A stretch of DNA of 55,124 bases, taken from assembly GCF_018613415.1 (NCBI RefSeq), contig NZ_JAGGQG010000019.1, positions 1 to 55,124 on the forward strand, in the 5' to 3' direction. Positions 7,927 to 16,974 of the stretch are shown piece after piece. The notes beneath the pieces were generated by a model that was not told where the DNA came from, did no database searches, and saw nothing but the letters and a program-made list of their open reading frames with translations. Origin of the DNA: Bacillus sp. ISL-18 (lineage in GTDB: Bacteria > Bacillota > Bacilli > Bacillales > Cytobacillaceae). Made by a program: the position numbers and the translations under genes. Numbering within the stretch: the stretch's first letter is position 1; each line of letters opens with the position of its first letter.

Positions 7927-8922
7927 ATGTCGCAAACGTTTAAAGCCTTGATTGTTGATAAGCAGGACGAGCAGTTTTCTGTTGAAGTACAAAAACGAAC
8001 AATAGCTGATCTTCCTGAGGGAGAAGTTCTGATCAAAGTCCACTATTCGAGCGTCAATTATAAAGATAGTTTGGCCAGTATTCCGACTGGCAATATTGTC
8101 ACACGCTATCCATTCATTCCGGGTATCGATTTAGCAGGTGTGGTCGTTTCGTCTAGTGACGCTCGTTTCCAAGAAGGCGATCAAGTCATTGCCACGAGCT
8201 ATGAAATCGGTGTCTCCCATTTTGGAGGATACAGTGAGTATGCCCGAGTTCCTGCTAAATGGATTGTTCCACTCCCTAATGGCCTAACTTTAAAAGAAGC
8301 AATGGTCATAGGTACAGCCGGTTTTACTGCTGCGCTCTCAGTCCAGCGATTAGAAGAGAATAACGTTACACCAGAAAAAGGTAAGGTTCTCGTTACCGGT
8401 GCAACGGGCGGGGTCGGAAGTTTTGCTGTTTCCATTCTTGCTAAGCGTGGCTACCAAGTGGAAGCAAGTACGGGTAAAGAATCCGAGCATGACTACTTGA
8501 AAAAGCTCGGTGCAGCAGTGGTCCTCCCGCGGGAAGAAGTTTATGATGGGAAAATTAGAGCCTTAGGCAAGCAAAAATGGTTTGCCGCTGTGGATCCGGT
8601 GGGTGGAGAACCACTCGCTTCATTATTAAGCCAAATTCAATACGGCGGTTCCGTTGCGGCTAGCGGCTTAACAGCCGGAACAAAATTGCCAGCCTCCGTG
8701 TTTCCATTCATTCTTAGAGGCGTTAATTTACTAGGGATTGACTCTGTTTATTGTCCGATGGAAGCTCGCTTAAAAATCTGGGATCGGCTCGCCTCCGATT
8801 TCAAACCAGCCAATTTGGAAGAACTCATCCAAGACGAAGTCACACTTGAACAACTGCCTGAAGTCCTTCCTACACTCCTAAAAGCGCAGGCAAGAGGAAG
8901 AACGATTGTAAAACTAAGCTAA
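7927..8922 (+). CDS. yhfP: YhdH/YhfP family quinone oxidoreductase (acryloyl-CoA reductase-like)
   Basis: Zinc-independent medium-chain dehydrogenase of 331 residues, cytoplasmic, NADPH-dependent. The family reduces quinones or acryloyl-CoA. GroES-like N-terminal half with SSVNYKD and PGIDLAG; nucleotide-binding GATGGVG near residue 158; C-terminal GIDSVYCP segment. No zinc-ligand cysteines are seen. The ATG at 7927 follows GAGGAG. Single gene with its own terminator. Confidence 0.87.
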   Translation: MSQTFKALIVDKQDEQFSVEVQKRTIADLPEGEVLIKVHYSSVNYKDSLASIPTGNIVTRYPFIPGIDLAGVVVSSSDARFQEGDQVIATSYEIGVSHFGGYSEYARVPAKWIVPLPNGLTLKEAMVIGTAGFTAALSVQRLEENNVTPEKGKVLVTGATGGVGSFAVSILAKRGYQVEASTGKESEHDYLKKLGAAVVLPREEVYDGKIRALGKQKWFAAVDPVGGEPLASLLSQIQYGGSVAASGLTAGTKLPASVFPFILRGVNLLGIDSVYCPMEARLKIWDRLASDFKPANLEELIQDEVTLEQLPEVLPTLLKAQARGRTIVKLS

Positions 8923-8935
8923 GTCCGGAATAATT

Positions 8936-8969
8936 AAGAAAGACTGTCCTTAGAGGCAGTCTTTCTTTT
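8936..8969. terminator. Bidirectional terminator after yhfP
   Basis: AAGAAAGACTG and CAGTCTTTCTT are perfect complements around a 10-nt loop. Confidence 0.88.
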
Positions 8970-8977
8970 GGCATTTA

Positions 8978-9793
8978 CTAACGGTATTTTGGTAAGACAT
9001 GTATTTTTAGCGGCAGGTTTTGCTCAGTTATTCCCTCAACAAGCAATTGGGCAATTTGCCGTGCTCCATAGACTTGAAAATGTGTACTGTCATTTACTCC
9101 ATCCGGGTAGTTTGGGTACTCGCCTGCTTTTAACCATAAAAATAATTTTTTCGTTTTAGCGGGTCCTAGCTGTTGATATAATTTTTTACTCTTTGCCGCT
9201 AAATCAATAACAGGGACATTTTCTTCCCTAGCCAGAGCTTTCATCGCTGCTGGATATCGGCCGTGTGTTTCCATTGCCTTGCCATCGCTTGAAAACCTAA
9301 ACCTTTGAACAGGTGTCACGAGAATTGGGATTGCCCCTTTACTCCTGGCTCCCTCAATATATTTTTTCAAGTAAGTCTTATAGGTTGTGTTTGGATTCGT
9401 ATAAAGTCTCTTAAAGCTGAATTTCTCATCATTATGTCCAAACTGAATGAAGAGATAATCACCCTTTTGGATGTGATTCAAAATCAATTTTAATCTTCCT
9501 TCATAAATAAAACTTTTCGTGCTTCTCCCACGCTTTGCATAATTCCGAATCGTCACTTTTGAATCTAGCATAGATGGCAGCACTTCCCCCCAGCCTGCCC
9601 GCGGGTATAGTGATTTTGGATAATTGGAAACAGTGGAATCCCCGGCAAGATAGATTGTGACTGGCTTGCCGTTTTGCTGGGCCATAGCACGCTTTGGTTG
9701 CTCTTCTGATTTTTGAACAATCGTATAGGCGGCAACCCCTAATAGTATGATCAAAGAAAATAATGCCAGCCTCCATATAATACCTTTACGCAA
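8978..9793 (-). CDS. Rhamnogalacturonan acetylesterase-like SGNH hydrolase
   Basis: 271-residue carbohydrate esterase of the RhgT/YesT type, which removes acetyl groups from pectic polymers outside the cell. Hydrophobic N-terminal segment (residues 8-25) for export or anchoring. Ser53 in GDSTVSNYP, GHND at 119-122 and DSTHF with Asp235 and His238 complete the SGNH set. No pectin utilisation genes are near, so the true substrate is open. A second, unrelated SGNH protein lies 2 kb away. Confidence 0.83.
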   Translation of the reverse strand: MRKGIIWRLALFSLIILLGVAAYTIVQKSEEQPKRAMAQQNGKPVTIYLAGDSTVSNYPKSLYPRAGWGEVLPSMLDSKVTIRNYAKRGRSTKSFIYEGRLKLILNHIQKGDYLFIQFGHNDEKFSFKRLYTNPNTTYKTYLKKYIEGARSKGAIPILVTPVQRFRFSSDGKAMETHGRYPAAMKALAREENVPVIDLAAKSKKLYQQLGPAKTKKLFLWLKAGEYPNYPDGVNDSTHFQVYGARQIAQLLVEGITEQNLPLKIHVLPKYR

Positions 9794-9890
9794 TTTCCAT
9801 ACCCCCTATGTAAAATCCATCGATGTCTTAGTATTTATATAACCATAACCATAGATTCAAATCATATTTTATTTTTACACCTTTAGTGGT

Positions 9891-9967
9891 TTCTGTACAG
9901 CAATTTTATTTTTTGGGGATAGTCAAAAAGGCAAATGTACAGAACTTTCAAATGGTTGGTCTGTACC
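9891..9967. promoter_or_regulatory. Three TGTACAG-type motifs
   Basis: TTCTGTACAG (9891), TGTACAGAA (9936, the inverse) and CTGTACC (9961) stand within 80 bp upstream of the two-gene unit at 10068. They may be operators for an unknown regulator; no known family is recognised. Confidence 0.35.
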
Positions 9968-10067
9968 TAAATAAAGGGTAGTAGCGCTGCAGAAAAATTC
10001 ACAATGTTCTCTTTTTCCGGCCACTTATATTCATTTGACGGATGGTAAAATAAGGAGTGAATAGGTA

Positions 10068-10592
10068 ATGAGACCTAAGATATGGGATATGTTGAATCTT
10101 TTTAGGGGGGGTAATATGGTCGGTCATTTAGGTTTTTCCTATGTAGGTCTGATCTATTTATTGATGTTATGGGTTCCCAACACTATATGGAGTAGGCAAA
10201 AGCCAATTGATTATAACCCTGCAGAAGAAAACAAACTATTATTATTTTTTGAACGTGTTGGACAAATATGCTGTACGTGCAGCATCCTAATTTTTAGCGA
10301 TTTTAACCCTGCTCCATTTTCAGCATGGAGTTTTTGGTTACTAGCATCAGTTGCTTTAATGATTCTATATGAGATTAGTTGGCTTAGATATTTTATTGGT
10401 GAGCATACGGAAAAAAATTTTTACCGAAGTTTTTATGGAATTCCCGTGCCTGGTGCAAGTCTCCCTGTGATGGCCTTTTTGCTCTTAGGCATTTATGGAA
10501 AAGTGATTTGGTTAATTGCAACAGCTGTCATTATTGGGATTGGACATATCGGGATCCACATTCAGCATTTAAAAACAACTATGGTTAAATAA
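10068..10592 (+). CDS. Uncharacterised integral membrane protein
   Basis: 174 residues with about five hydrophobic segments and no recognised domain. The ATG at 10068 has AAGGAGTG 8 nt upstream. A second candidate ATG at 10116 has AGGGGGGG close by and gives a protein starting MVGHLGFSY; either could be used. The gene lies 60 bp before the NapH-like 4Fe-4S protein on the same strand, so the two probably form one transcript and may form a membrane redox complex. That link is inference from position. Confidence 0.7.
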   Translation: MRPKIWDMLNLFRGGNMVGHLGFSYVGLIYLLMLWVPNTIWSRQKPIDYNPAEENKLLLFFERVGQICCTCSILIFSDFNPAPFSAWSFWLLASVALMILYEISWLRYFIGEHTEKNFYRSFYGIPVPGASLPVMAFLLLGIYGKVIWLIATAVIIGIGHIGIHIQHLKTTMVK

Positions 10593-10652
10593 AGGCTTCT
10601 TTAGATTTGTGAATCCTTCGCAACGCATTAGTTATGTTAAGGGGGAACAAGG

Positions 10653-11375
10653 ATGAAAAGGCAAAAAAGTAGAAAATTACTATTAATCGTCTCTATGTTG
10701 CTTTTCCCGATAACCATCTATTATCTTTCACCACAATTAATTATTTTAGGTGCAAGAGACGGGATTATGACCGGAAGCTTCATTGTTTTTCTCGCATTGC
10801 TCGTAAGTTCAGTTTTTTTAGGAAGATTATTTTGTGGATACCTCTGTCCTGCAGGAGGAATTCAGGAATGTGCTGCGATTATTAATGATAAAAAAACCAG
10901 CCATGGATGGAAAAATAATATAAAATATGTCATTTGGTTGATATGGGTAAGCAGTATTATATTTTGTTTTATAGCTAGAAAGCACGAAATATCCATAAAT
11001 TTTTTCTATCAAACTACTCATGGAATATCGATAGCAAATGTATATGATTATATCATTTATTATGGGGTAGTTTTGCTCATTTTCATTCCAGCTGTTGTGT
11101 TTGGGAAAAGGATCTTTTGCCACTATTTTTGCTGGATGGCGCCGTTTATGGTACTAGGAACTAAAATTGGGAATCTGTTTCATATTAAACGAGTCAGGTT
11201 ACAGGCAGATAAGGCTGCATGTATAAACTGTCATTTGTGCAATAAGTCCTGCCCTATGAGTCTTAATGTATCAGACAAAGTTAAAAAAGAAGCCATGGAT
11301 GACAATGAGTGTATTTTATGCGGGTCATGCATTGATCACTGTCCTAAAAAAGCAATTACTTATATGGTAAAATAA
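10653..11375 (+). CDS. NapH/NosR-like membrane 4Fe-4S protein
   Basis: 240 residues. Membrane segments alternate with two CxxxCP-type motifs, Cys61/Cys65 (FCGYLCPAGG) and Cys156/Cys160 (FCHYFCWM), typical of NapH, YccM and NosR C-terminal regions. Two classical 4Fe-4S motifs follow (Cys190-193-196-200 and Cys220-223-226-230). Such proteins carry electrons from quinols to partners. No FMN-binding domain and no nitrate or nitrous-oxide reductase genes are close, so its partner is unknown. GGGGG lies upstream of the ATG. Confidence 0.85.
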   Translation: MKRQKSRKLLLIVSMLLFPITIYYLSPQLIILGARDGIMTGSFIVFLALLVSSVFLGRLFCGYLCPAGGIQECAAIINDKKTSHGWKNNIKYVIWLIWVSSIIFCFIARKHEISINFFYQTTHGISIANVYDYIIYYGVVLLIFIPAVVFGKRIFCHYFCWMAPFMVLGTKIGNLFHIKRVRLQADKAACINCHLCNKSCPMSLNVSDKVKKEAMDDNECILCGSCIDHCPKKAITYMVK

Positions 11376-11377
11376 TT

Positions 11378-11413
11378 AAAAATGGCTTAGTTCATATGAA
11401 CTAAGCCATTTTT
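11378..11413. terminator. Bidirectional terminator, 18-bp perfect palindrome
   Basis: A perfect palindrome centred on CATATG with A-run and T-run ends. It ends both the NapH-like unit (plus) and the sulfate operon (minus). Confidence 0.9.
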
Positions 11414-11443
11414 AAATAAGCTGCCTCTCGACCTGTATCCAAT

Positions 11444-13162
11444 TTATTCGTGGAAATTGGTACCGTCAGTGGTTGCTTTCACGATTTCAGCACGGATGAC
11501 GAAATCACCAAAGTGCTCGCCTTCCAATCTTTCTTTCGCATAGCGTGGAAGAATCACGCGCAACTCTTTCAGAATCTCTTCTTCACCGATATTTTCACGA
11601 TACATTTTGCTTAACCGGCTGCCATCATGTGCTGCGCCAAGATACATATTGTATTTACCTACCGCTTTACCGATAAAGCCAATTTCCCCAAGTGCGTGTC
11701 TGGCACAACCATTCGGACAGCCTGTCATCCTGATGGTAATTTCCTTATCACGTAAACCTGATTCATCAACGATCTCTTCAATTTTTGTGATTAGAGATGG
11801 TAAATAACGCTCTGCTTCTGCCATCGCTAATCCACATGTCGGTAGAGCAACACAAGCCATTGAACTGCGGCGTAAAGCAGAATAATGCTTGCCATCTGTT
11901 AAACCATATTTTTCAATCAAATCATTGATTTTCTTCTTTTTCTGGCTAGAAACATTGGCAATAATTACGTTCTGATTACCGGTTAAGTGGAAATCGCCCG
12001 TATGGACTTTGGCAATTTCACGCAAGCCCGTCTTTAATTGATAATCTGGGTAGTCCGCCACACGGCCGTTTTCGATAAATAAGGTAAAATTCCATTTACC
12101 ATGAACCCCTTTAACCCATCCATAGCGGTCGCCATTCGAGTCAAATTGGAAGGGCTTTGCTTCATCGAGGCTCCATCCTAAGCGGTTCTCAAGCTCAGCC
12201 TTGACGTTTTCCAAACCAAGTCTGTCAACTGTATACTTAAAGCGGGCATTTTTACGAACGGAACGATTTCCGTAATCGCGCTGGATCGTAATCGTTTTTT
12301 CCGCTACTTCATAAAGTTGGTGCGGTTTAACGAAGCCGATTATTTTTGCCAACTGAGGATAGGTCGCGGTATCACCGTGTGTCATACCCATTCCTCCGCC
12401 AATCCCCACGTTAAAACCGATTAGTTTGCCCTCTTCGACAATCGCAATGAAAGCAAGATCTTGTGAAAAGACATCGATATCATTGGAAGGCGGAACAGCG
12501 ATACCAATTTTAAACTTACGTGGCAGGTAAGTCGGACCATACATTGGTTCTACTTCTTCGAATTCAGGCGTGCCGGCCACTTTTTCTTCATCCAGCCACA
12601 CTTCATAATAAGCTCTTGTTTTTGGAAGAAGATCTTCACTTAATTTTTTAGACCATTCATACACTTCCGCATGAATCTCAGATTGATAAGGATTCGAAGC
12701 ACACATTACGTTACGGTTTACATCACCGCAGGCTGCGATCGTATCCATAAGGGCACCATTAATTTCCTGAATGGTGCTTTTCATATTCCATTTAAGAATT
12801 CCGTGCATTTGCCAAGTCTCACGTGTGGTCAGCTTCAGTGTGCCGTTACCATATTTGTCAGCAAGTTCATCCATAACAAGCCATTGGTTCGGTGCGGCTA
12901 CTCCCCCAGGAAGGCGGACACGAAGCATGAATTGATAAGCTGGTTCAAGTTTTTGCTTAGCACGTTCATTGCGAAGGTCGCGGTCGTCCTGCAAATAACT
13001 GCCGTGGTGCTTCATTAGACGGTTATCGTCGTCTGGAATACCGGCACTCATTTGGTCCAGCATTACTTCTTTCAGTGTACCGCGCAGATAGTTGCTTCGT
13101 ACTTTTATATCCTCAACATCACTAGGTGGTCCATCTGGTGCTTTTAATAGTTGATTAACCAT
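11444..13162 (-). CDS. cysI: Assimilatory sulfite reductase hemoprotein subunit
   Basis: 572-residue subunit that reduces sulfite to sulfide using a siroheme coupled to a 4Fe-4S cluster. Cluster ligands are visible in CVALPTCG and, further on, GCPNGC. Arg/Lys-rich siroheme contacts (TRETWQMHG) are present. Electrons come from CysJ, encoded just upstream. The ATG at 13162 is chosen with GGAAGGAG upstream; the longer frame to 13237 overlaps the end of cysJ. Last gene of the SAM-riboswitch operon. Confidence 0.95.
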   Translation of the reverse strand: MVNQLLKAPDGPPSDVEDIKVRSNYLRGTLKEVMLDQMSAGIPDDDNRLMKHHGSYLQDDRDLRNERAKQKLEPAYQFMLRVRLPGGVAAPNQWLVMDELADKYGNGTLKLTTRETWQMHGILKWNMKSTIQEINGALMDTIAACGDVNRNVMCASNPYQSEIHAEVYEWSKKLSEDLLPKTRAYYEVWLDEEKVAGTPEFEEVEPMYGPTYLPRKFKIGIAVPPSNDIDVFSQDLAFIAIVEEGKLIGFNVGIGGGMGMTHGDTATYPQLAKIIGFVKPHQLYEVAEKTITIQRDYGNRSVRKNARFKYTVDRLGLENVKAELENRLGWSLDEAKPFQFDSNGDRYGWVKGVHGKWNFTLFIENGRVADYPDYQLKTGLREIAKVHTGDFHLTGNQNVIIANVSSQKKKKINDLIEKYGLTDGKHYSALRRSSMACVALPTCGLAMAEAERYLPSLITKIEEIVDESGLRDKEITIRMTGCPNGCARHALGEIGFIGKAVGKYNMYLGAAHDGSRLSKMYRENIGEEEILKELRVILPRYAKERLEGEHFGDFVIRAEIVKATTDGTNFHE

Positions 13163-13190
13163 GTTGAAATAAAACTCCTTCCCCTTTAAA

Positions 13191-14990
13191 TCAATATACA
13201 TCCCGCTGGTAACGTTTTTGTTGCTGCATGTCGGCAAGGTAAGCTTCTGCTTGCTCTCGGCTCATGCTGCCTTCTTTTTCAATAATATCGATGAGTGTTT
13301 GGTGAACATCATGTGCCATGTGCTTCTCATCACCACAGATGTAAACTGTGGCACCTTCTTGAAGCCATTGGAATAACTCCTGGCTGTGCTCAAGCATACG
13401 GTGCTGTACATATACCTTTTGGTCAGTGTCTCGTGAAAACGCAACATCCATTTTTGTTAAGGTTCCGTTTTTAAGCCACTTTTGCCATTCAACTTGGTAA
13501 AGGAAGTCCGTCACGTAATGTTGGTCACCGAAGAACATCCATGCTTTTCCTTCTGCACCCGTTTCTTCACGTTCCTGCATAAAGGAGCGGAATGGCGCAA
13601 CACCTGTACCAGGGCCAATCATAATGATTGGGGTTTCTGCGTTTTGTGGCAATTTAAAGTTTTCGTTTTGCTGGACATACACATTAAGAATATCCCCAGG
13701 GTTTATCCGGTCCGCCACTAACGTTGAACATACGCCATTCCGACTGCGTCCATGTGCATCATAGCGTACTGCTCCGATCGTCAAATGAACTTCATCAGGG
13801 TTTGCCGCTAAGCTAGAGGCAATGGAATAAAGACGACCTGGTATTTTTCGTAATATGGAAACAAACTCCTGCGCAGTTACGTTCCAAGGAGCGTAGTCGC
13901 GAATTAAATCGATTAAATCGCGTCCATGAATATAGGCTTTTACTTCTTCTTCTTTACCTGGGGCAAGGAGATCCTGTAACGCTGCATTACCAGTCAGGTC
14001 TGCTGCTTTTTGAAGAAATGGCTTTGTTAGAACGCTAATTTCATAATAAGAAACAAGCGCATCTCGTAAAGTACGAACGTCTCCCTGTTTCACGGTTACC
14101 TTTTCATCAGGGTTCATATTTAATTCCTTGATTAATAGATCCACTAACTCTGGATCGTTGTCTGGATAAATTCCAAGGGCATCTCCTGGCTCGAATGTTA
14201 GGCCAGAACCTTCAAGCGAAATCTCAAGGTGATGGGTTTCTTTATTTGAGCCTCTGCCGTTAAGGTTGATATTTTCAAGAACTTCTGCTTTAAACGGGTT
14301 TGTTCTCGAGTAAACCGATTCGATTGCTTGGTTTACTGCCGTTTGAGCTGGTGCTTGAGTTGCTCCTGCGGCCTCGCCTAAGCTGGCTAGAACGCCTTCA
14401 AGCCATTCAGCAGCAGGTTCGTCAAAATCAACATCGCAGTCAAAGCGTGGGTATAGACGTGTACCGCCTAGTTCTTCTAGACGAGCATCAAAGTCTTTTC
14501 CTGTTTGGCAGAAAAATTCGTAAGAGCTGTCGCCAAGAGCTAAAACTGAGAAATGTAAGTCTTCTAGTTTTGGTGCTCTTTTACTATATAAGAACTCATG
14601 GAAGCTAATCGCGTTATCAGGCGGATCCCCTTCTCCATGTGTACTCGCAATGATTAGAAGATTTTGCAGTTTCTTTAGATTGTTTGGTTTAAAATCGCTC
14701 ATCGCGCTGACGGTTACTTGGTATCCGTTTGCTTCAAGCGACTGTGCTGATTTTTTTGCTAGACCTTTAGAGTTCCCTGTTTGAGAACCGTAAAGAATCG
14801 TTACCTCTTTTGATATTTTTGAATTTTCGGTTGGAAGCTGCGCCAGTTGGGCTGGTGCGGTTCCCAATTGGGAGCCGGCAAGATAGCCGCTGAGCCAAAC
14901 CTTTTGTGTTTCGGACAAAGTTGGCAGGAGTCTGTTAAGAAGCTCCACCTGCTCCTCTGTAAACGGGCTGTTCAATACCTGAAGTTGCAA
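13191..14990 (-). CDS. cysJ: Sulfite reductase (NADPH) flavoprotein subunit
   Basis: 599 residues that pass electrons from NADPH through FAD and FMN to CysI. Order: N-terminal segment, flavodoxin domain (LYGSQTGNS near residue 65), FAD-binding domain (RLYSIASS), and NADPH domain (GPGTGVAPFRSF, then the CGD and C-terminal YQRDVY). The TTG start at 14990 reads MQLQVLNSPF, matching the family, with GAGGTGG 5 nt upstream. The longer frame to 15065 is AT-rich leader. The 52-bp repeat array lies directly upstream. Confidence 0.93.
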   Translation of the reverse strand: MQLQVLNSPFTEEQVELLNRLLPTLSETQKVWLSGYLAGSQLGTAPAQLAQLPTENSKISKEVTILYGSQTGNSKGLAKKSAQSLEANGYQVTVSAMSDFKPNNLKKLQNLLIIASTHGEGDPPDNAISFHEFLYSKRAPKLEDLHFSVLALGDSSYEFFCQTGKDFDARLEELGGTRLYPRFDCDVDFDEPAAEWLEGVLASLGEAAGATQAPAQTAVNQAIESVYSRTNPFKAEVLENINLNGRGSNKETHHLEISLEGSGLTFEPGDALGIYPDNDPELVDLLIKELNMNPDEKVTVKQGDVRTLRDALVSYYEISVLTKPFLQKAADLTGNAALQDLLAPGKEEEVKAYIHGRDLIDLIRDYAPWNVTAQEFVSILRKIPGRLYSIASSLAANPDEVHLTIGAVRYDAHGRSRNGVCSTLVADRINPGDILNVYVQQNENFKLPQNAETPIIMIGPGTGVAPFRSFMQEREETGAEGKAWMFFGDQHYVTDFLYQVEWQKWLKNGTLTKMDVAFSRDTDQKVYVQHRMLEHSQELFQWLQEGATVYICGDEKHMAHDVHQTLIDIIEKEGSMSREQAEAYLADMQQQKRYQRDVY

Positions 14991-15154
14991 CAATACCACC
15001 TCACATGGAATTAAAAAATAATTATTTTGCAATATTATTGAGAAAATTCTCTTAGAATCTAGCATGCCATTTTTTTATGATTCAGACAACTATTATTCTA
15101 AAAATTTCTCTTTTTTTCAAAATTACTTTGATTGGGACTTTTATCCGGTTCAGC

Positions 15155-15440
15155 ATTATGAACTACTCTTATCTGTCGGGGCTGTTCTTTTTCACGGCTT
15201 CGACAGTTATGAACCACTCTTATCTGTCGGAGCTGCTCTTTCTTCATAGCTTCGACAGTTATGAACCACTCTTATCTGTCGGAGCTGCTCTTTCTTCATA
15301 GCTTTGACAGTTATGAACCACTCTTATCTGTCGGAGCTGCTCTTTTTTCATGGCTTCGACAGTTATGAACACTTCTTATCCGTCGGAGCTGCTCTTTTTT
15401 CATGGCTTTGACAGTTATGAACTGCTCTTATTCTTCGGTA
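15155..15440. repeat. Second 52-bp tandem hairpin array, inside the cys operon
   Basis: About 5.5 units; the ctctt marker falls at 15166, 15217, 15269, 15321, 15373 and 15425 (steps 51, 52, 52, 52, 52). Each unit can fold CTGTCGGAGC, a 15-nt loop, GCTTCGACAG (one wobble). The array fills the gap between sirB and cysJ and supplies the sirB stop codon at 15428-15430. The sequence differs from the array at 1-553 but has the same period and the same stem plan. Confidence 0.93.
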
Positions 15441-16153
15441 GCCCGTTCCACCACAATATCCTCAATCACCCGATGCTCGGAAAGGATACCAGTATGATAG
15501 ATTTCCCAGCCCAGCTTCGTCCACTTACGAACCTCCGACGTTACTTCCGCAATCAGAAGCCCTGAGAATAACAAATAAGGAATCACAATCACCTTACCCT
15601 CAGCATCATCCATAACCGCAGCTAGCCCTTCCGGAAACCGGGGCTCCGCCGCCGCCAAATAACAGACCGAAACACCTGTGATACCAAGCCGTTCCTTCAC
15701 GCCATCCTCAATCAAGCCGAAATCGGCCATTGTGGCTGGGTCACTGCTCCCTCTTCCGACAATTAGCACTCGATCCGTAAGCTCCACTGTCCCGGCGGTC
15801 TCTCGAACGAGTTCAGCGACAGCATCGAGAATTTGCCCTTGAACACCGAAAGGATCCTTAACCTTAATCGAAACATCAGGATAAGTCGAGCGTAACTCCT
15901 CAAGTACAGACGGGATATCTTGTTTGATATGCCCGGCCGCTAGTAGAAATAGCGGAACAACCGTTACTTCTGCTGCCCCTCTCTCCACACAGCGCCTAAA
16001 CCCTTCTTGAATCGAAGGCTCTGTTAACTCTAAAAAACTGATCTCTTGAATCGGCACATCCACCCGCTCGCTTACTCTCGCAATGAAGGCTCTTGCCTCA
16101 TCTGCTCCTTTTTTCGAGCGTGTGCCATGACCAATGTATAATACTGCTTTCAT
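15428..16153 (-). CDS. sirB: Sirohydrochlorin ferrochelatase
   Basis: 241-residue CbiX-type chelatase that inserts iron into sirohydrochlorin, the last step of siroheme for CysI. Two homologous halves: HGTRSKKG near residue 9 and GRGSSDP in the second half; FLLAAGHIKQDIP carries another conserved His. The ATG at 16153 has GGAGGGG 6 nt upstream, while an ATG two codons earlier touches it. Follows sumT after 18 nt. The stop codon lies within the first unit of the repeat array. Confidence 0.9.
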   Translation of the reverse strand: MKAVLYIGHGTRSKKGADEARAFIARVSERVDVPIQEISFLELTEPSIQEGFRRCVERGAAEVTVVPLFLLAAGHIKQDIPSVLEELRSTYPDVSIKVKDPFGVQGQILDAVAELVRETAGTVELTDRVLIVGRGSSDPATMADFGLIEDGVKERLGITGVSVCYLAAAEPRFPEGLAAVMDDAEGKVIVIPYLLFSGLLIAEVTSEVRKWTKLGWEIYHTGILSEHRVIEDIVVERATEE

Positions 16154-16171
16154 CTTCATCCCCTCCAAACA

Positions 16172-16951
16172 CTACCCATGCACAAGCGGAAGTTTAGGAA
16201 CAATTTCTTCTTGATACCAGTTTAACCGATGATGCAGCTTTACAACCTCGCCAATCACAATCATGCTTGGATTCGAGATTGCCGCTTTTTTCACAAGTTC
16301 CTCGATGGTTTCAAGCGTTCCTGCCACCGTTTGCTGATCAGCCAGTGTCCCCCAATGCACAAGGGCAATTGGAGTCTCAGGAGATTTACCGGCCTCGATG
16401 AGCTGCTCGACAATGTTCGGCAGATGGGATACCCCCATATAAATACAAAGTGTATCCACCCCATTCGCCAGATGATACCATTGGTGTTCAGCCGCCACAT
16501 TGCCAGCAGCCTGATGACCGGTAATAAAAGCAAAACTTTTGCTCAAACTTCGATGGGTAACTGGAATCCCGGCATAAGCAGCAGCGGCAATCCCGGAAGT
16601 AACCCCGGGAACCACTTCAAACGGAACATCGTGTTTCACACATTCTTCCGCCTCCTCGCCGCCACGGCCGAATACAAAAGGATCTCCGCCTTTTAAGCGA
16701 ACCACCTTATACCCTTTTTTAGCATACTTTACTAAAAAGTGGCTAATCGTTTCCTGCTTCATCGTATGATAATTGGGGAGTTTACCGCAGTAAACCAACT
16801 GCGCCCCTTCTTTTGCTAACTTAAGTAATTCAGGATTAACGAGCCGATCATAGAGGATGACATCGGCTTCCTGCAGGCATCGTAATCCTTTGACCGTCAG
16901 TAAATCTGGATCCCCAGGACCCGCACCTACTAAATAAACCTTGCCAGCCAT
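16172..16951 (-). CDS. sumT: Uroporphyrinogen-III C-methyltransferase
   Basis: 259 residues. Uses SAM to methylate uroporphyrinogen III at C2 and C7, giving precorrin-2 for siroheme. Motifs VGAGPGDPDLLT at the N-terminus, RLKGGDPFVFGRGGEE and PGVTSGIAAAAYAGIPVTHR are the tetrapyrrole methylase signatures. No fused CysG dehydrogenase/chelatase domain is present, so precorrin-2 oxidation needs a separate enzyme not seen in this operon. AAAGGATG precedes the ATG. Confidence 0.94.
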   Translation of the reverse strand: MAGKVYLVGAGPGDPDLLTVKGLRCLQEADVILYDRLVNPELLKLAKEGAQLVYCGKLPNYHTMKQETISHFLVKYAKKGYKVVRLKGGDPFVFGRGGEEAEECVKHDVPFEVVPGVTSGIAAAAYAGIPVTHRSLSKSFAFITGHQAAGNVAAEHQWYHLANGVDTLCIYMGVSHLPNIVEQLIEAGKSPETPIALVHWGTLADQQTVAGTLETIEELVKKAAISNPSMIVIGEVVKLHHRLNWYQEEIVPKLPLVHG

Positions 16952-16974
16952 GGCTGCTCATCCTTTCCGAAAGA

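Noticed and set aside
15064..15565. Several short plus-strand frames with repeated peptide segments
   Set aside because: They are translations of the 52-bp array and of the antisense of sirB; no ribosome site fits.
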